From Cryptomeria japonica (taxonomy: Eukaryota > Streptophyta > Pinopsida > Cupressales > Cupressaceae), in contig NC_081406.1 in the NCBI RefSeq assembly GCF_030272615.1, positions 402,764,939 to 402,828,938 on the forward strand: a stretch of DNA of 64,000 nt. Reading direction: 5' to 3'. Position 1 is the first letter of the stretch; each line of letters starts with the position of its first letter. A program made the position numbers and the translations under genes. Below the pieces are notes generated by a model. That model did not search any database, had not been told where the DNA came from, and was given only the letters and a program-made list of their open reading frames with translations. Of this stretch, positions 1-12,339 are shown in pieces.

Positions 1-2133
1 ACTCGAGCAATATCTAAAACTTGCACCAATACTAGATCACCCTTAGCATAAAACTTTTGTTATTTTGAAAATTTAATGCATGCTTCTTCTTTTTTTACTT
101 TAACAAAATAATGTTTTAAAAAAAAAAAAATTAATATCATGTTACATGATGTAATATTTATATATTTGTATGACCACTAGATAATCTTTAGTATTAAGTT
201 TTTGCTATTTTGAAAATTTAATGTATGTTTTTTTGTTTTTTTTTGTGACAAAATAATGTTTTTTTTTGTATGGAGCAATAATAATACACTAAAATATCAA
301 TTAATATAATAAAAATAAATGTATATTTTGATATTGATGATAATTAGATGAGTTTAATTGTGTGAGATGTCTTACTTTCAATTTAATATTGAATAGAAAA
401 CAGATTGTTAACAATAAAAATCTCTTTATGCTTTTATTGTGATAATCAATCTCATTTATCATTATTTCATCCTTAAAATTAATTTTAAAAAGTTACTTAT
501 TAATTAATTTTCTCTTATTTTCTCCTAACACTACTTAAATTAAATTTAATTATTTGATTAATAAACCATATTTTTTTCCATTAATGTGCCCACTTTCCTT
601 ATTGTTAACCTCTAAATAAACAAATTTCCTAATTATTTATTTAATCACCATTGTTAATTCGCATGATTTAATATATCTTATTATATAAATCCTCTATTGG
701 ACTTAACTAGTCACTAATTAAGCGTTTACATTTGAAATTCATAAAATAAATTTTTTTCTTCCATTTCATAACCATTTAACCAACTTATCCTAGCCATTGA
801 TTTTCTCAACCAAACAATCATCAATTTTTCCATTAGAAACTTATAAATCCCCCTTCCAAAACCATTTTTAATCAACTATTGTGAATGCATAGTTATGTTA
901 CCATGCTAAGCTCTTAACATTTCTTCTTTCAATAGCAAATCTTCAAATCACAACTACTATTAGCACCTCAAGGTTCTTGTATGAGTGAGAGAGTTTCTTG
1001 ATTTTTTGTTCATATTTAACAAGAATATTTTTCTTAATTTGAAGTTGAATTACAAGTTTTACCTCTTTTGGAGAGATTTGGAGGCAATATTTTACAACGA
1101 GTTTCTTGGTGTAAAATGGATCTCATGGTTGAGTTTGGAAAACTTGAGGGATGAATATTAACATATAATATGCAATACTACTTTTCTTTTAGTATAAAAT
1201 TGGACATATTAATACATCAAAGTTAATTTTAAATGACAACAGATTTAGATTTACTGGTGTTATTGTTGAAGTTTAAAAATATTATAATCTATATTTATAA
1301 TTTAGATACGAATGCATATAAATGCTTATTTACCAATGTTAATTAGCTTACAATTTAAGCATATTAAGGCCACTGATAGTGATATATAGATTGGCATTCA
1401 ATAATATGAATATGATAAGAAAGAGAACAAGAAACATCATGTAAAAATATTAATTAAATCAACTCAATCTCATGTTTGTATTTAAAATATATTTGAACAA
1501 TTATAAGTTTACTACTTATTTGAATCACAACACTTAGAAAGATCATCCTCACACTAAGAAGATTTTTTTGGTATTGGCCCTCATAGCTATGGAACACTTT
1601 GGAGAATATGTGTAAAAACACAAAATGTGTGTACTCAAACAAAAATATGTGTCTACTTACATTGCACCTACTTGCACAAAATCCTTGGCCAAAATAATCT
1701 TTGGTGTACTCTATAGCCTAAGTTGACCACACTCTATGGCTCCCTTCTTCAATTATCATAGCCTACCAAACCACCAACTTCTTTCTTAAGTGATCTCCAT
1801 GCCCCTTTTCAAGTCTCACATAGATAATTTATATAACCTTCAAGGAGTGATTCTAAACTATCACACACGTTAAAAAATGTTATCTTAAATTGTTATTTAA
1901 TTACTACAATTATTACTCTCTTTTACAAGAGTTTTCATATAAATATTCCTCATTAATCTCTATTTTAACCAAAGGATCATATTATCTTTTATTTTTCTAT
2001 CTCCTTTTAATTCTTTCATAACTTTATTTACACTTTGAGTAAAAAAATTCATAACATATTTTGGCATAATTTTTTTATATAGATCTTTCATTTATAGGGC
2101 TCCCCTCTTTGGTAATCTATATTGATATACAAA
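1..2133. other. AT-rich DNA without recognisable gene
   Basis: About 2.1 kb of AT-rich sequence with homopolymer runs and no convincing coding frame on either strand. No element ends, primer site or domain could be recognised. The only internal structure seen is a short direct repeat near the left edge. It ends at the TCCAC target duplication of the solo LTR that follows. It may be old decayed repeat or intergenic DNA; I cannot tell which. Confidence 0.6.
54..268. repeat. Imperfect direct repeat, about 65 bp, two copies
   Basis: Two related segments, at about 54-122 and 199-268, share the run TATTTTGAAAATTTAATG followed by a T-rich stretch and ACAAAATAATGTTTT. They are separated by about 75 bp. 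Either a local duplication or the trace of an old insertion. Confidence 0.6.
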
Positions 2134-2138
2134 TCCAC
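2134..2138. repeat. Target-site duplication TCCAC, left copy
   Basis: TCCAC directly abuts the TG end of the solo LTR; the identical right copy is at 4160-4164. A perfect 5-bp match fits LTR-element integration. Confidence 0.7.
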
Positions 2139-3668
2139 TGATGAATAATGATGAACTACTAAGGTCCTAACCGGTACTAAGAGGGAGGGGGGGTGAATCA
2201 GTACACACAAAAACTTGCTCCGACACTTTGACAAATCAAAACACAGATAACTGGTTGTCTTCACCACTGTACTTAACCATAGCAATACCGGTTAAATAGA
2301 AATACTTCAGACAACATTCATCACATCTCAAATCTTGATAGCTACTTCACTAGTTTAATCATGCATGAGTTTTACCAATAAAGACCACAACCATTTGACA
2401 ATGCATGCATATCTAACTTAATCAAAAACCACTCAATCATCACATGAAAAAATCACAACCCATAACACATAGATTTTTCATGTGGAAACCCAAATGGGAA
2501 AAACCACGGTGGGGATGAATACCGAAAATCTTGTTTGTGAACTCTTTTGAAGTCCGCTTTGTTAGGATCTTAGTCCGGTTAAAGACTTTACAATAAAGGT
2601 CTTGTTAGGATCCGATCCTATTAGGGATCACCCGGTTAAGGGATGGCTATATACCCTGTTAAAGGTTGAAACCCTGTTAAGAATTACCTCGCTAGAGGAT
2701 TTAAATAACTCAATGACTTGAGCCACCTAGTTAGAGGATTTACAACAAAGCCTGTTAAAGCTACCCGGTCAAGGGATTTACCTTCTGTTGAAATGGTTAG
2801 AAGACAACAGGTAAAACACTCTGATTTGATAACAACACTTCTTGCTAAGGCAGATCCTTTTCAGTTCCTCTCTTCTACAGTCACACTCTGCAGATTCCTC
2901 ACTCTGGTTTGCAAGTATCAGATCTCCAACATGCGGACATGAACACAATTTTTGCCAACCACTACAATAACAAAACTCGTCAACCTTATAGACAACAATT
3001 AGGTCGGTAGCATAAACCCTAAACCCTAAACATTTTAGGTTTGCAATTACAAGCAGTCCAATCTTGACCATCAAATACATTACATGGAATGAAATGATCT
3101 AAAACAGATCTCAAGTCATTCTACATCGTCCAATCTTCACCGCATCTGGAAAAGAGTAACCCATCACACGCTTTTCACATACTGCTAAGAAAAACACACA
3201 TTCCCAGGGTAAACATTCAATGCATTCGATCTTCACACGCAAGATCCTCAAAGAAATCCTTCACGTGCACACAGCTGATGTGGCATCTTGATCCTTATCC
3301 TTGTTCTTAACTAACTGTAGCGTCCTAAAATTGCGACACTTGCAATTTCGACTGCATTTCGGTCTTCATGATGGCGACGCAACACTGAACCTGAATGGAG
3401 ACCCTGAAACTTGCTCACGACACTAAAAACTGCATTTTCTTGCACCCTGGCCTGAACCTCCTTTACACCCTGATGTCCCGGGAGGTGGAACCAGAGCGCC
3501 CAACGCCCTAGTCCTTCAGGACCAGGGCGCCCAGCGCCCTAGTCCCTGGCCCTATTTTGGGCCCGGTCTCCTATGGGACTTCGGGCCTTGTTGTTTGCAA
3601 TTTGGAAAATAATATTTCCTGGTTGGCCTAAGGTTGGGAAAATCAGTCTTGTAACCCTAATTGGCAAG

Positions 3669-3677
3669 TATATAAAC
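3669..3677 (+). promoter_or_regulatory. TATA box of the nested LTR
   Basis: TATATAAAC sits in the middle of the nested LTR, upstream of a pyrimidine-rich segment and the CAAGCATT repeats, where an LTR promoter is expected. Function is inferred. Confidence 0.4.
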
Positions 3678-3724
3678 TACTTTTCCTCTCTCATTTGAGG
3701 AGGATGGAAAAAGTGGGAAAACGA

Positions 3725-3770
3725 TATTCAAGCATTCAAGCATTCAAGCATTCAAGCATTCCTTCAAGCA
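3725..3770 (+). repeat. Short tandem repeat CAAGCATT
   Basis: Four to five consecutive 8-bp units (CAAGCATT) followed by degenerate copies. It lies just downstream of the TATA box in the nested LTR. Confidence 0.8.
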
Positions 3771-4176
3771 ATTGATCATTCTAAGTCTCCATTCAAGGCT
3801 AAGTGTTGCATTCAAGACAAGGATTCAACCATTGAAGAGGAGATCACTTACAACACATTACATGCTACAACATACAACATACAACAAACAACAACATCTA
3901 TACCTTCGCATATAAGGATACAAACATCCTTACAACAATATGAACAAAACATCATCGTTTGCACTGCACAAAACAAACCGGTAACCCCAGAGCTAAACTG
4001 AGACTACCAACCAGTAGTCACACTTAGTGAACCCTGACACTGGTCCACTCCATCCCGGTTGACCATAACCGCTTTTGCTCTTCATACCGGTTCACCTTCT
4101 TGAGCACTTATTGACATCAATGGCAACATGCATTATCACCGCTTCATCATATGCCAACATCCACATCATATATTAT

Positions 4177-4486
4177 TGAAGTTGAGGAAAAATCAACTCT
4201 ACATCTCCCAAAGATCACCTGCATGCAAACTTGTCACAGAAGGAGAGAAGCCAAAAAGCTATGGAGGCCAGAATTCAAAGATCTAGAAAAGAGGAGTCAT
4301 ATTGATTGTGCAACAAGAATGCAATTCAATAATTACAGTTGTTATGAAAATACAAAGAGAGAATCCTTATAAGAGGATACTCAAAACCCTAAAGAATTAT
4401 AAGATTCCTAAGTTTAGCTTAAGCATAGAGTATAATAGACTAATAATTAAATAAATAATTATAGTTAATAAAAGATAACTCTAACA
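4177..4486 (-). repeat. 3' LTR of the non-autonomous element
   Basis: A 310-bp LTR, TG...CA on the plus strand, closely similar to the copy at 6002-6327. Differences include a short segment around AAACCCTAAAGGAG present only in the right copy. Confidence 0.8.
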
Positions 4487-4500
4487 CCCCCCCCTAAGAT
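4487..4500 (-). other. Polypurine tract
   Basis: C8 on the plus strand (G8 on the element's strand), directly touching the TG end of the 3' LTR. This is the expected position of the plus-strand primer for reverse transcription. Confidence 0.7.
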
Positions 4501-5986
4501 GAACTTAGGGAGTAGCTAAAAAAAACTAAGGACTAAAAAAGCATGTAAAATAATGTAGGAAAGCAACAATGGGTCCCGAGAACTAGGCCTGATGAGGTAC
4601 CCAAGTACAATAAAATCTCTATAAAGTGGAGAAAAAGGAGAAAACCCTGTGGGAACAAAACTCCTCTCCAAAAAGAGGGGAAGGCATGAAGAACACCACT
4701 AAAGCATGAAATAGCTGCAAACACTGTCGAAGAGTAACTGTTGATCTGAAGAACCTCCACTGAAATAGAACATGACCGGGTAGAGAAGACTGTAATCTGC
4801 ATGAGTGTCCTCAAATGACACTACTCGAATCAAATGGCAAGCAAGGGAAAGCAACTAAACTCAAAGATATAGATGGCATGAAATACCAAAGCTTGAAGAG
4901 ATAATCAATCGAACCAAGGAAGCATTAGAACAATAGGACAAAACCTCCCCATAATGCTAAAAAGGGAGAGACACGGGTACATTGAAAATAACGGCCAATA
5001 AGAACTACATGACGAAGAACTAGGAACATCGAAGGTGCAGAGGAAGTACATAGTGTCATGGAAGGAACACTCACTTGACACACATCATGAGGCTAATGTC
5101 GTGGAAGGAACACTCACGTGACAAAGGTAGATGGCAAACAAAGAGAAACATCAATCCCCCCATGGCACTTTATAAATAGTGCATGTACAACAAGGCACAA
5201 GATGTGCAAGATCCCAAGTATATAATGCATGATGGCACTTTATCTCAGTGTGTTTGCATAAATAAAATGCTTGATAAGAAGAGACAGAAGACTGGAAACA
5301 AAAAGAACAACCAAAGACGAGACATCCTACTCAAAGAAAGAGATCTTAGGACCTGAAACATCCAATATATTCACCAGAGTGCTGAAAAGCAAAAAATTGA
5401 ATAAAATATACCTGGAGAAGAATCTAGAAAGAAAAATCATATGAATGAAAAGAACACAGAACAAGCTTTCCAATGATATAATTTTTTTTGAAAAACCGAG
5501 CTCGAATGCTCAAGTTATGTCTCCCGGAGTACAAAAAGGAACCTCTAGCTTTAACAGAAAAAAAAAAAAAAACCGTCAAAAAAGAAAAATAAAAAGTTCA
5601 AACCTCTAGATTTGGATAGAGCTCAGAAAGAGATTTCCGACGATATAAGCTTTGTCAAAAAATGCCTTCGTATTCCCAAGATACGGCCAAAATTTTCTGA
5701 CGCATTTGCAGGTACAATCGTATGGATTTTTGTGCCTTGTAAAGCATGCCAATGAAAAAATCATGGCCTTGATTCCCTTGTCACCGAAAATAGGCAAATT
5801 ATATATCAAAATTCATGAAATCAGCCTTCTAAATCCAACTGTGAGGTCTTTTTGGTACCAAAATGAACCAAAAAATCATCTACCCCCAGAAATGAAAAAA
5901 AAAACTACATAAACCCCCAAATACTCAGATCTGAAGAACAAGGCCCATAAAATCTCATGAAAAGAATAGGTGCATGCAGATCTGGA
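4501..5986 (-). other. Non-coding internal region of the non-autonomous element
   Basis: About 1.5 kb with no domain on either strand; the longest frames are under 95 codons and carry no recognisable motif. A short duplication around GGAAGGAACACTCAC occurs twice near 5055-5125. It probably holds packaging and leader sequence only. Confidence 0.6.
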
Positions 5987-5998
5987 GCTCTGATACCA
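5987..5998 (-). other. Primer-binding site for initiator tRNA-Met
   Basis: On the minus strand this reads TGGTATCAGAGC, the standard plant Copia-type primer site complementary to the 3' end of initiator tRNA-Met. It starts three bases after the end of the 5' LTR at 6002. Confidence 0.85.
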
Positions 5999-6001
5999 TA
6001 T

Positions 6002-6327
6002 TGGAGTTGAGGAAAAATCAACTCTGCAGCTCCCAAAGATCACTTGCATGCAAACCTGTCACATGAGGAGAGAAGCAAAAAAGCTATGGAGGCCAGAATT
6101 CAAAGATCCAGAAAAGAGGAGTCATATTGATTGTGCAACAAGAATGCAATTCAATAATCACAGTTGTTATGAAAATACAAAGAGAGAATCCTTATAAGAG
6201 GATACTCGAAACCCTAAAGGAGAAAACCCTAAACAATTATAAGATTCCTATGTTTAGCTTAAGCATAGAGTATAATAGACCAATAATTATATAAATAATT
6301 ATTAGCTAATAAAAGATAACTCTAACA
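6002..6327 (-). repeat. 5' LTR of the non-autonomous element
   Basis: A 326-bp LTR matching 4177-4486, adjacent to the primer site. On the element's strand it starts TGTTAGAG and ends CTCCA. Confidence 0.8.
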
Positions 6328-6809
6328 TATGTTTTATACCACTCTCTCTGCAAAATCTATAGTTTATTTAAAACAGTTTTCTTTTACTTGGTTAAATTTC
6401 AAGGAATTAACCCCCTAACTAAGCCCAACCTCCTTTTTAGACCTTAAAATAGTACTTAAAAGTAGCGTAATTTTTTTCCATGATATCATTTTTTTATTTG
6501 CATTGGTCTTGAAAAGAGGAGGTGTTCATCTTGCATCCACAATCATATTTAGAAATCATCACATATAAACAGAAGAATCATAAGCGTAAGCATCGTATCA
6601 CATCTTGCATATCCATCATTAAGTCATAATAATAACATGCATTATAGTCCAAAACAATTGCATCGTAATTCATCACATCATAGAGTCATGTAAGCATCAG
6701 ATCATATGAATATTAATAACATCACATCCTACATATAGTCATGTAAGTGTCATAATCTATACATATGCATCCATAAATAGACTCATAAATGCATCCATAC
6801 ATGTAACAT
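6328..6809. other. Unassigned spacer, CAT-rich
   Basis: About 480 bp between two elements. The second half is rich in CATCATA/CATAT words and looks like simple-sequence decay. No gene or element end recognised. Confidence 0.5.
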
Positions 6810-8390
6810 TGTTGAAAACTATCGAATACTAAGAGGGGTGTTGAATAAGCATACACTAAAACTTAATGAGATTTAATTTTTTACTTAACATTTATTCCAT
6901 ATACTATATGCATGAATGCAAATAATGAAAACAACAAAAGCAACCACACATGAACACATGAACACCAATATTTTTACGTAGAAAACCCAAATTGGGAAAA
7001 AATATGGTGAGAACTATCTCACTATGTGGTAAACAGGTTACAATATTTAGGCCAAAGGCCAAGGAGCTCATTGCCCTTGAGATGACTTGCAATACTAAGG
7101 TGCACAACCTTAGGGAAAGATACAATACCTGGACTTGCAAACACCGAAGATCACTTCTTCAGGGAAAGGTACAAAACATTTGATAGACTAACATCAATAG
7201 GATTAAACTGTTAAAAATCCCATCCACTAAAATGTTGATCGTATTTCACTGTTAAAAATGCATTAGAAACTGTCTTCATTACTACTCTTCTATACTTTCA
7301 AATCTTTCTATTGCTTCATATTTTGTTCAAACAATACACACAACTTATCTATATTATTCCACAATGATTTCACCTTTTATATATCATCTACAACCTCAAT
7401 AACATCGTATTTGAAGAAAGATGTTGTGGCTTCTTCTAAGGATATCCCTAAACTTAGGGATAATATTAAAAAACTATATGGGATTAGCAGTAACTTGGCT
7501 AATGCCTTGAAAAACATAAAATAGTTATTTTTCTATGCTTTGTCTGGTTTGGCTGGTTGTCGTTGGTTTTTTGGGGCTTTTTCGCTAGCTTTTTCTAGTT
7601 GCTATGCTGGTTTTTCTGTTGTATGTTCCTTCTAGTTTCTTAATGCTATTCTATCTTAAGGATATTTTGTAAAGGGTTTCGGGGCCCCTTCAAAACCTAT
7701 TTTTACCTTTATCAAAAACATCCATTAGGTTGGACTAGATAGATATAATGTGCAAGTACAAAATAATTGGTCCAAAGACAAACTCTAATGCAATGTGAAA
7801 GAAAAAATGAGATGTGTGAGGCATCACACCATGTTATAAAACCCTCCTATCCATCCTAAATCATCACCCATAGATCCACACAACCACACAAACCAAAACA
7901 TTATAGGTCAAGTGCAAAAGATAAAACAATTAAGGTACATCAATACAAGTAACACCAATATGGACCACCAGAGACATAAGAGTATACCCAAGATTACATC
8001 ACCAAGTATCAACAATACTAAATGATCGAACTACATCATCAAAATACTAATAGACATAGGAATGCAATAAAACCTATACACTAATACTGGAACAATCTAT
8101 ATGATTGAACATCAACTACAAATCCCAAAAATCAACACCAAAGCTCTGAAAAATTCATGATACATCTTTACAATCCTTCTAAAGCATTCAAAAATAGATT
8201 CCACACATTTGCATAATCACAAAACTAACCCACTGTAACTGCACTGTACTTTACTACATCCAGACCAAAAAGTGCTACCAAGTTACACATCTAGATCAAC
8301 AAATTTGACATAAATGATAACAAGAACTCATATTTGCAACAATATCTGCCTTTGCCATTGATGGCAACACTTGTGCCAACTCTAAAATCA
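6810..8390 (-). repeat. 3' LTR of a Sirevirus-like (Copia) element
   Basis: On the minus strand the LTR begins TGATTTTAGAGTTGGCAC at 8390, immediately after a purine run, and ends near 6810 (...TTTTCAACA). It contains the same conserved blocks as other Copia LTRs in this window: a TTTTTTCCCAATTTGGG block near 6985-7005 and a C-run/CTCTTAGTA block near 6828-6840. Length is about 1.6 kb. The matching 5' LTR was not found, so the exact left end and target duplication are uncertain. Confidence 0.6.
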
Positions 8391-8410
8391 CTCCCCCTTT
8401 GACATCAAAC
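8391..8410 (-). other. Polypurine tract of the Sirevirus-like element
   Basis: Minus strand reads TTTGATGTCAAAGGGGGAG immediately before the LTR start. A block of the type gatgtCAAAGGGGGAG just upstream of the 3' LTR is a known signature of plant Sirevirus/Maximus Copia elements. Confidence 0.65.
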
Positions 8411-8740
8411 AAAAAGGGGATTCTCTTACAAAAACTACAACAAACTATATACAAATCCCCTTATCTACAACACCTCCTCAAAATTGGAAACCAAGACTAT
8501 ATAACCAACATGTTTGTATATGTACAAAATAAAAATTTCTTATTGAAAAAATATTTAACCACCTCGTTGAGCTGAGCATATGGTATTCTTATGAATTAAA
8601 ATTTAGCTAAGCCCAGTCAATACTTCAATCTACTCATACAGAGACCAAAATATTGCATTGACTTTCCATCTTCAAAAGAAGATTATCTATACCTCTTCAC
8701 AACTTGTGGGGACCTTTACATTCTTACTTAACTCCTGAGC

Positions 8741-11700
8741 TTATTTAAATGTCTTCACCATGCTAGTGAGTTTTATATCTACCACATCTCTTAGATGACC
8801 AAAGTCCTTCCTGATCTTCTTCTGATCTAACAACAAACCTAGCTTTCTATACAAGTTCTCAATTTGCAATATCCTATTGCCATCTACATCATTCTTTAGA
8901 TCTGTTGCATTAGAGAATTGAAGAATCTGTGCTTCCAAGGTATCAATCTAATCTTTGATATATTTTATTGATTTAGGCCATTTCTGACAAAATTTGTATA
9001 CCTTCACAATATCATCTACACTCTTCTCAATAATTCTTATTTTTTCTTATAGTTGGCTATGTACATCCACACTCTTGTTTACTAGGTCTTCCAATATTTT
9101 TCCATCTACCTTCTTCTCAACATCATTTAAAATTATAGCTTCCAATTTAGAAGAACGATCTTTCAATTTCTTTAGTAGCACCTATAGTTGCTTTGCATCA
9201 CTTGGTGATCAATCTAAAGTAACCTCTAGAAGTCTCTAATGGAGAAACTTCATTGTATCATTGACAATCTCAATACACTCCACCAAGAATATGATAAAAT
9301 TATTACTTATAATGTAATGGATAACATCACTTAGACGCATCATATGCAGGGACCTACCAATCAGCTAAGGTCAATTTGACCTTAAGACATGGGTACTTGC
9401 AGTACCTTTGCGGTGACAATGGGTGTGAACTTCATTTGAACTGCAACAAGTCTATTGTAAAATCTTTAAAGGGTTCAAAAGATTCCCCAATAGACATTGT
9501 TCTCTTTTCATCTTCTACATTCTTATCCTTCTCCTTCTCCTTTACTGGACTTTCCTTCTATCTTATATTTTTCCTTTTCTTTCTTCTAATCTCTACTCTG
9601 TTTTTTTTACTCCTTGTTTTCTTCTATTCTCTCTTTTGTCTTCTCTTCCTCCTTTTTTTCTATTTTATCCTTTTTTGGATCTTATTTCTTTTCTTCTTCC
9701 CTAGTTTCTTATGGATTCTCTTCAGCGACATCCATTACATTCTATTCTAAATTCATTTGATCATTTGAAACAATATCCAAATCAAAATTCTCACTTTTCC
9801 TCTCCTATGTTCTTCTTTCTAAATCTAATTTACTAGTTGTTTATCCCATACTAGATCCTATGTTTGCCTTCTTCAGAGCAGAAGAAAAAGTACTCTTTAT
9901 TTTTTCCATAGCCTCCATGACTTTATCTTCTATATGTTTTTCTATTCTTATAATGTCTTCTGAATCTCCTCCCATGATTAAGTTTACTCTTTCTTTCGTC
10001 CAAAATATTGTATTCAGGGCATGTTTAATTCTTGTTCTATCTTCCTTTGATAGTGGATTGGTTACCATATCTAGTGCTTGAGTCCTTATATTTGACTCCT
10101 TCATTAATGCATCCTTTCTCTTCTTTGTTAATACTTCTAAAAGCTTCTGAGGCAGTTTACCTTGAATGTCACCCATATTTTTCTTAAACACAATCAAATA
10201 CTTGGTTATCACCTTCTCAATCTTGTCCTTGTTTGTTGGAGGTGCATTTGGATACAACCCAATAGAGAACTCCAATGATTCATGATCACATAATACTCTC
10301 ACCAAATTGTCAAGATGCAAAGGCTAATAATCATTATCATCTTCAAATTTCTTGTTCTATTCCTTTTTCTTCTTCACCTCTTTCCTCTTCTTTGTAGGGG
10401 TCTCTACCAGAGAGTCCAATGTTCTCTTTCTTTTGATTAGAGGCACGGTGTCCTCCTCCTCCTCCTCCTCTTCTTCTTCAAACTTAGTCCTTTTGATTCT
10501 TATTCAGATAAAAAATTGTTCCTTCTGAACTTCCTCATCAATGCTATCACTCTCCACTTCTTTAATCTCTAGCTTAAGACTTTCCTTCTCCCTTGTTGCC
10601 TTATGTTTATTCCTTGGTAATTTCTTCTCATTGGTAGTCGATCAGGTAGAGGTTTCAAAGGAACCTATCATCATTGAAGGAGAGGTGAAGACAAACATAG
10701 TCCTCCTTTGTGCATGCATATAATATCTCTCAATTGGGATCTCTCCAAAAGCTTCAGATATAGGGTACAAACCAATACTTTGATATAATTTCTCCATCCT
10801 TTTAGGGTGCTCTTTCTCAATTTTATCCTTCCTCGACTTAGCTAAGATTTCTTCTACAATACTAAATCTCATCTCATTTAGATATACTAGTAGCTTAATG
10901 AATCTCTCTACTTCTTCTACAGATACTTCATAGGGCAAGTCAAGAACCCAAGTTGTCCTTGGCTCAATAGCCCCAATCTAGAAATAATATCTACCTACTA
11001 GAAGTATAAAAACATCTTTATACTTCTTAACAACATTTGCCAAAAATCCCTCCCTCTTGCATTCCCTTTTAAATTATTAAACCACCCCAAGTATAGGGTG
11101 TTGTATGCATAAACACTAGTCTCAAATGACCTAATATGTTGTCTAACTTGAGCCACAATTCGGGAGAACTTATCCCACACTATATCCTTAATCCTCATAA
11201 CTTCATTCATGAACATGAAATCCAAACAAATAATTAGGGATCTATACCTGAACTTATATTTGTTTTTCTTCATTCTTTCCAAGTTCTCCAAAATTTATTG
11301 CCTCAAAAGTTCACAGAGGTCAAATCTCTCTCCAACAACAACCATTTGATGTATAGTGTGAATTACTATCATGGTGGCAAAACCCTCAAGGTTCTGAAAG
11401 TAGACTTTGGATTCCAAACAATTCATTATATACAAAACTCTTGGATCAATAATGTCATCCACATTCATAGCTCTTTCGTCATACAACAAACTAGTAAGTT
11501 GTGCAACAGTATCATTTTTCACCATCTTCTTCATTGGAAGAGTACTAGTGGAACACAAACAAGTCAATGGCATAATTGCACCCTTCGTGATTTTGTATGG
11601 TAAGTCCAAATACTTTACATCATTGTTAATTTGTCTTAATGATTTGAACCCATGCTTCATTATAGCTAAAATAAAGATATTCCTTCCAAATATTTAGACC

Positions 11701-11880
11701 CATCTCTAAAAGAATCTTGTACTGAATGTTGTTAATTTAGCTTCAGGAAATCATCATGAAACTTCATGTGACTGATCTATACAATAGGTGTATTATTGTA
11801 TGCCTAACATCCTCTATGTAAACCACATCAATCAAAACCATCGAAAATGCTCTATTTTATTTCACTGTCACCGCATAATT
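8741..11880 (-). pseudogene. Degenerate large extra ORF (env-like position) of the Sirevirus-like element
   Basis: Several minus-strand fragments of one long ORF line up over about 3.1 kb: about 11880-11660 (weak), 11660-11295, 11291-10998, 10938-10642, 10320-9841 and 8938-8741. Between them the frame is broken by stops and shifts. The N-terminal part is globular (for example MKHGFKSLRQINNDVKYLDL). The middle (about 10520-10340) has a run of glutamates followed by basic clusters resembling nuclear signals (KRKR, KKRK). The 9790-9500 stretch is a Lys/Glu-rich charged linker. The C-terminal part looks coiled-coil. I do not recognise a domain family. The position, downstream of gag and just before the polypurine tract and 3' LTR, is where Sireviruses carry an additional env-like ORF; that assignment is inference from position, not sequence. 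No protease, integrase or RT is seen beside it. Confidence 0.55.
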
Positions 11881-12113
11881 GGAACAAGTCATGGCTTCAA
11901 CTCAAGATTAACAAAAATAGGTGTGGCCATTTTGCAATTTCACAGACTCAACTGAAAGATCTAGGATATGTAGAAAAACTTCAAATGCACTTGTTGCATA
12001 GAAAATTCATTTGCACCAAAGAGCTCTTAAAATTCACAAGATCACAAGTGATCTAAATGAACTCAAAAAGACAATTTAGTCATTTCATCCACCTACTTAG
12101 GGTTTTATTAACA

Positions 12114-12187
12114 GGTAAGTGCACCAAGATGGTGAACAAAAAGGAGGGTATAAGTGACCACTTTTTGTTTTTCTGAAAACAGGTAAA
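12114..12187. repeat. Left terminal inverted repeat of the outer element
   Basis: The first 45 or so bases pair with 22765-22808. One G fewer than the right end (GG versus GGG). The remainder up to 12187 is the short piece of outer element left of the inner insertion. Confidence 0.7.
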
Positions 12188-12339
12188 GGGTAAGTGCACC
12201 AAGTTGTGGTACCAAAAAGGTGCCACTTCTTACTTTTTCATAAAAATGCATCATTGGAATGAAAAGGTCGTCCAAACCTACGGGTTGGATGCCCAAGGCA
12301 AATCCAACCCAAAGGGTTGGTATTCTCCCAAGCAAACCA

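Larger units (their letters stand above)
3316..3910 (+). mobile_element. Nested LTR (Ty3-like solo or truncated LTR)
   Basis: A sequence of different composition, starting TGTAGCGTCCTAAAATTGCG at 3316, interrupts the surrounding LTR. It contains a GC-rich duplicated block around 3485-3545 (GCGCCC..CGCCCTAGTCC twice), a TATA box TATATAAAC at 3669-3677, and a run of CAAGCATT repeats around 3725-3765. These are the layout of a plant LTR promoter region. I could not find an unambiguous right end or target duplication, so the end is approximate. No primer site follows, so it is not the 5' end of a full element. Confidence 0.5.
2139..4159 (-). mobile_element. Solo LTR (Copia-like), minus strand, TCCAC target duplication
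   Basis: Read on the minus strand, the LTR starts TGTTGGCATATGATGAAG at 4159 and ends ...ATTCATCA at 2139. The 5-bp direct repeat TCCAC flanks it at 2134-2138 and 4160-4164. Internal marks are typical of long plant Copia LTRs: a CACGGTTTTTCCC-type block near 2490-2520, and a run of C followed by a CTCTTAGTACCGG block near 2165-2200, just before the 3' end. No primer site, polypurine tract or coding region accompanies it, so it is a solo LTR. It is interrupted by another LTR from 3316. Without that insertion the length would be about 1.4 kb. The family name is not certain. Confidence 0.75.
4177..6327 (-). mobile_element. Complete non-autonomous LTR retrotransposon without coding capacity
   Basis: Two direct repeats (4177-4486 and 6002-6327) bound a 1.5-kb internal region. 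Read on the minus strand, the element begins with the LTR at 6327 (TGTTAGAGTTATC...). It is followed three bases after the LTR by TGGTATCAGAGC, the classic plant primer site complementary to initiator tRNA-Met, and ends with a G8 polypurine run touching the second LTR. All cis signals are therefore present. The internal region has no gag or pol, only short random frames, so it would depend on proteins from another element. At 2.15 kb it lies between TRIM and LARD classes. The target duplication is not clear (CATAT occurs near both ends, but not exactly at the TG/CA ends). Confidence 0.8.

Noticed and set aside
3012-3032. AAACCCTAAACCCTAAAC, telomere-like repeat
   Set aside because: Only about 2.5 units, inside a solo LTR; too short to be an interstitial telomere and common by chance or as a telo-box.
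4533-4814. 93-codon minus-strand frame inside the non-autonomous element
   Set aside because: No motif and no gag-like features; the internal region of the element is otherwise non-coding.
9376-9750. 124-codon plus-strand frame rich in Leu/Phe, resembling a membrane protein
   Set aside because: It is the antisense shadow of the Lys/Glu-rich linker of the minus-strand extra ORF; GAA/AAG codons read backwards give Phe/Leu/Ser.
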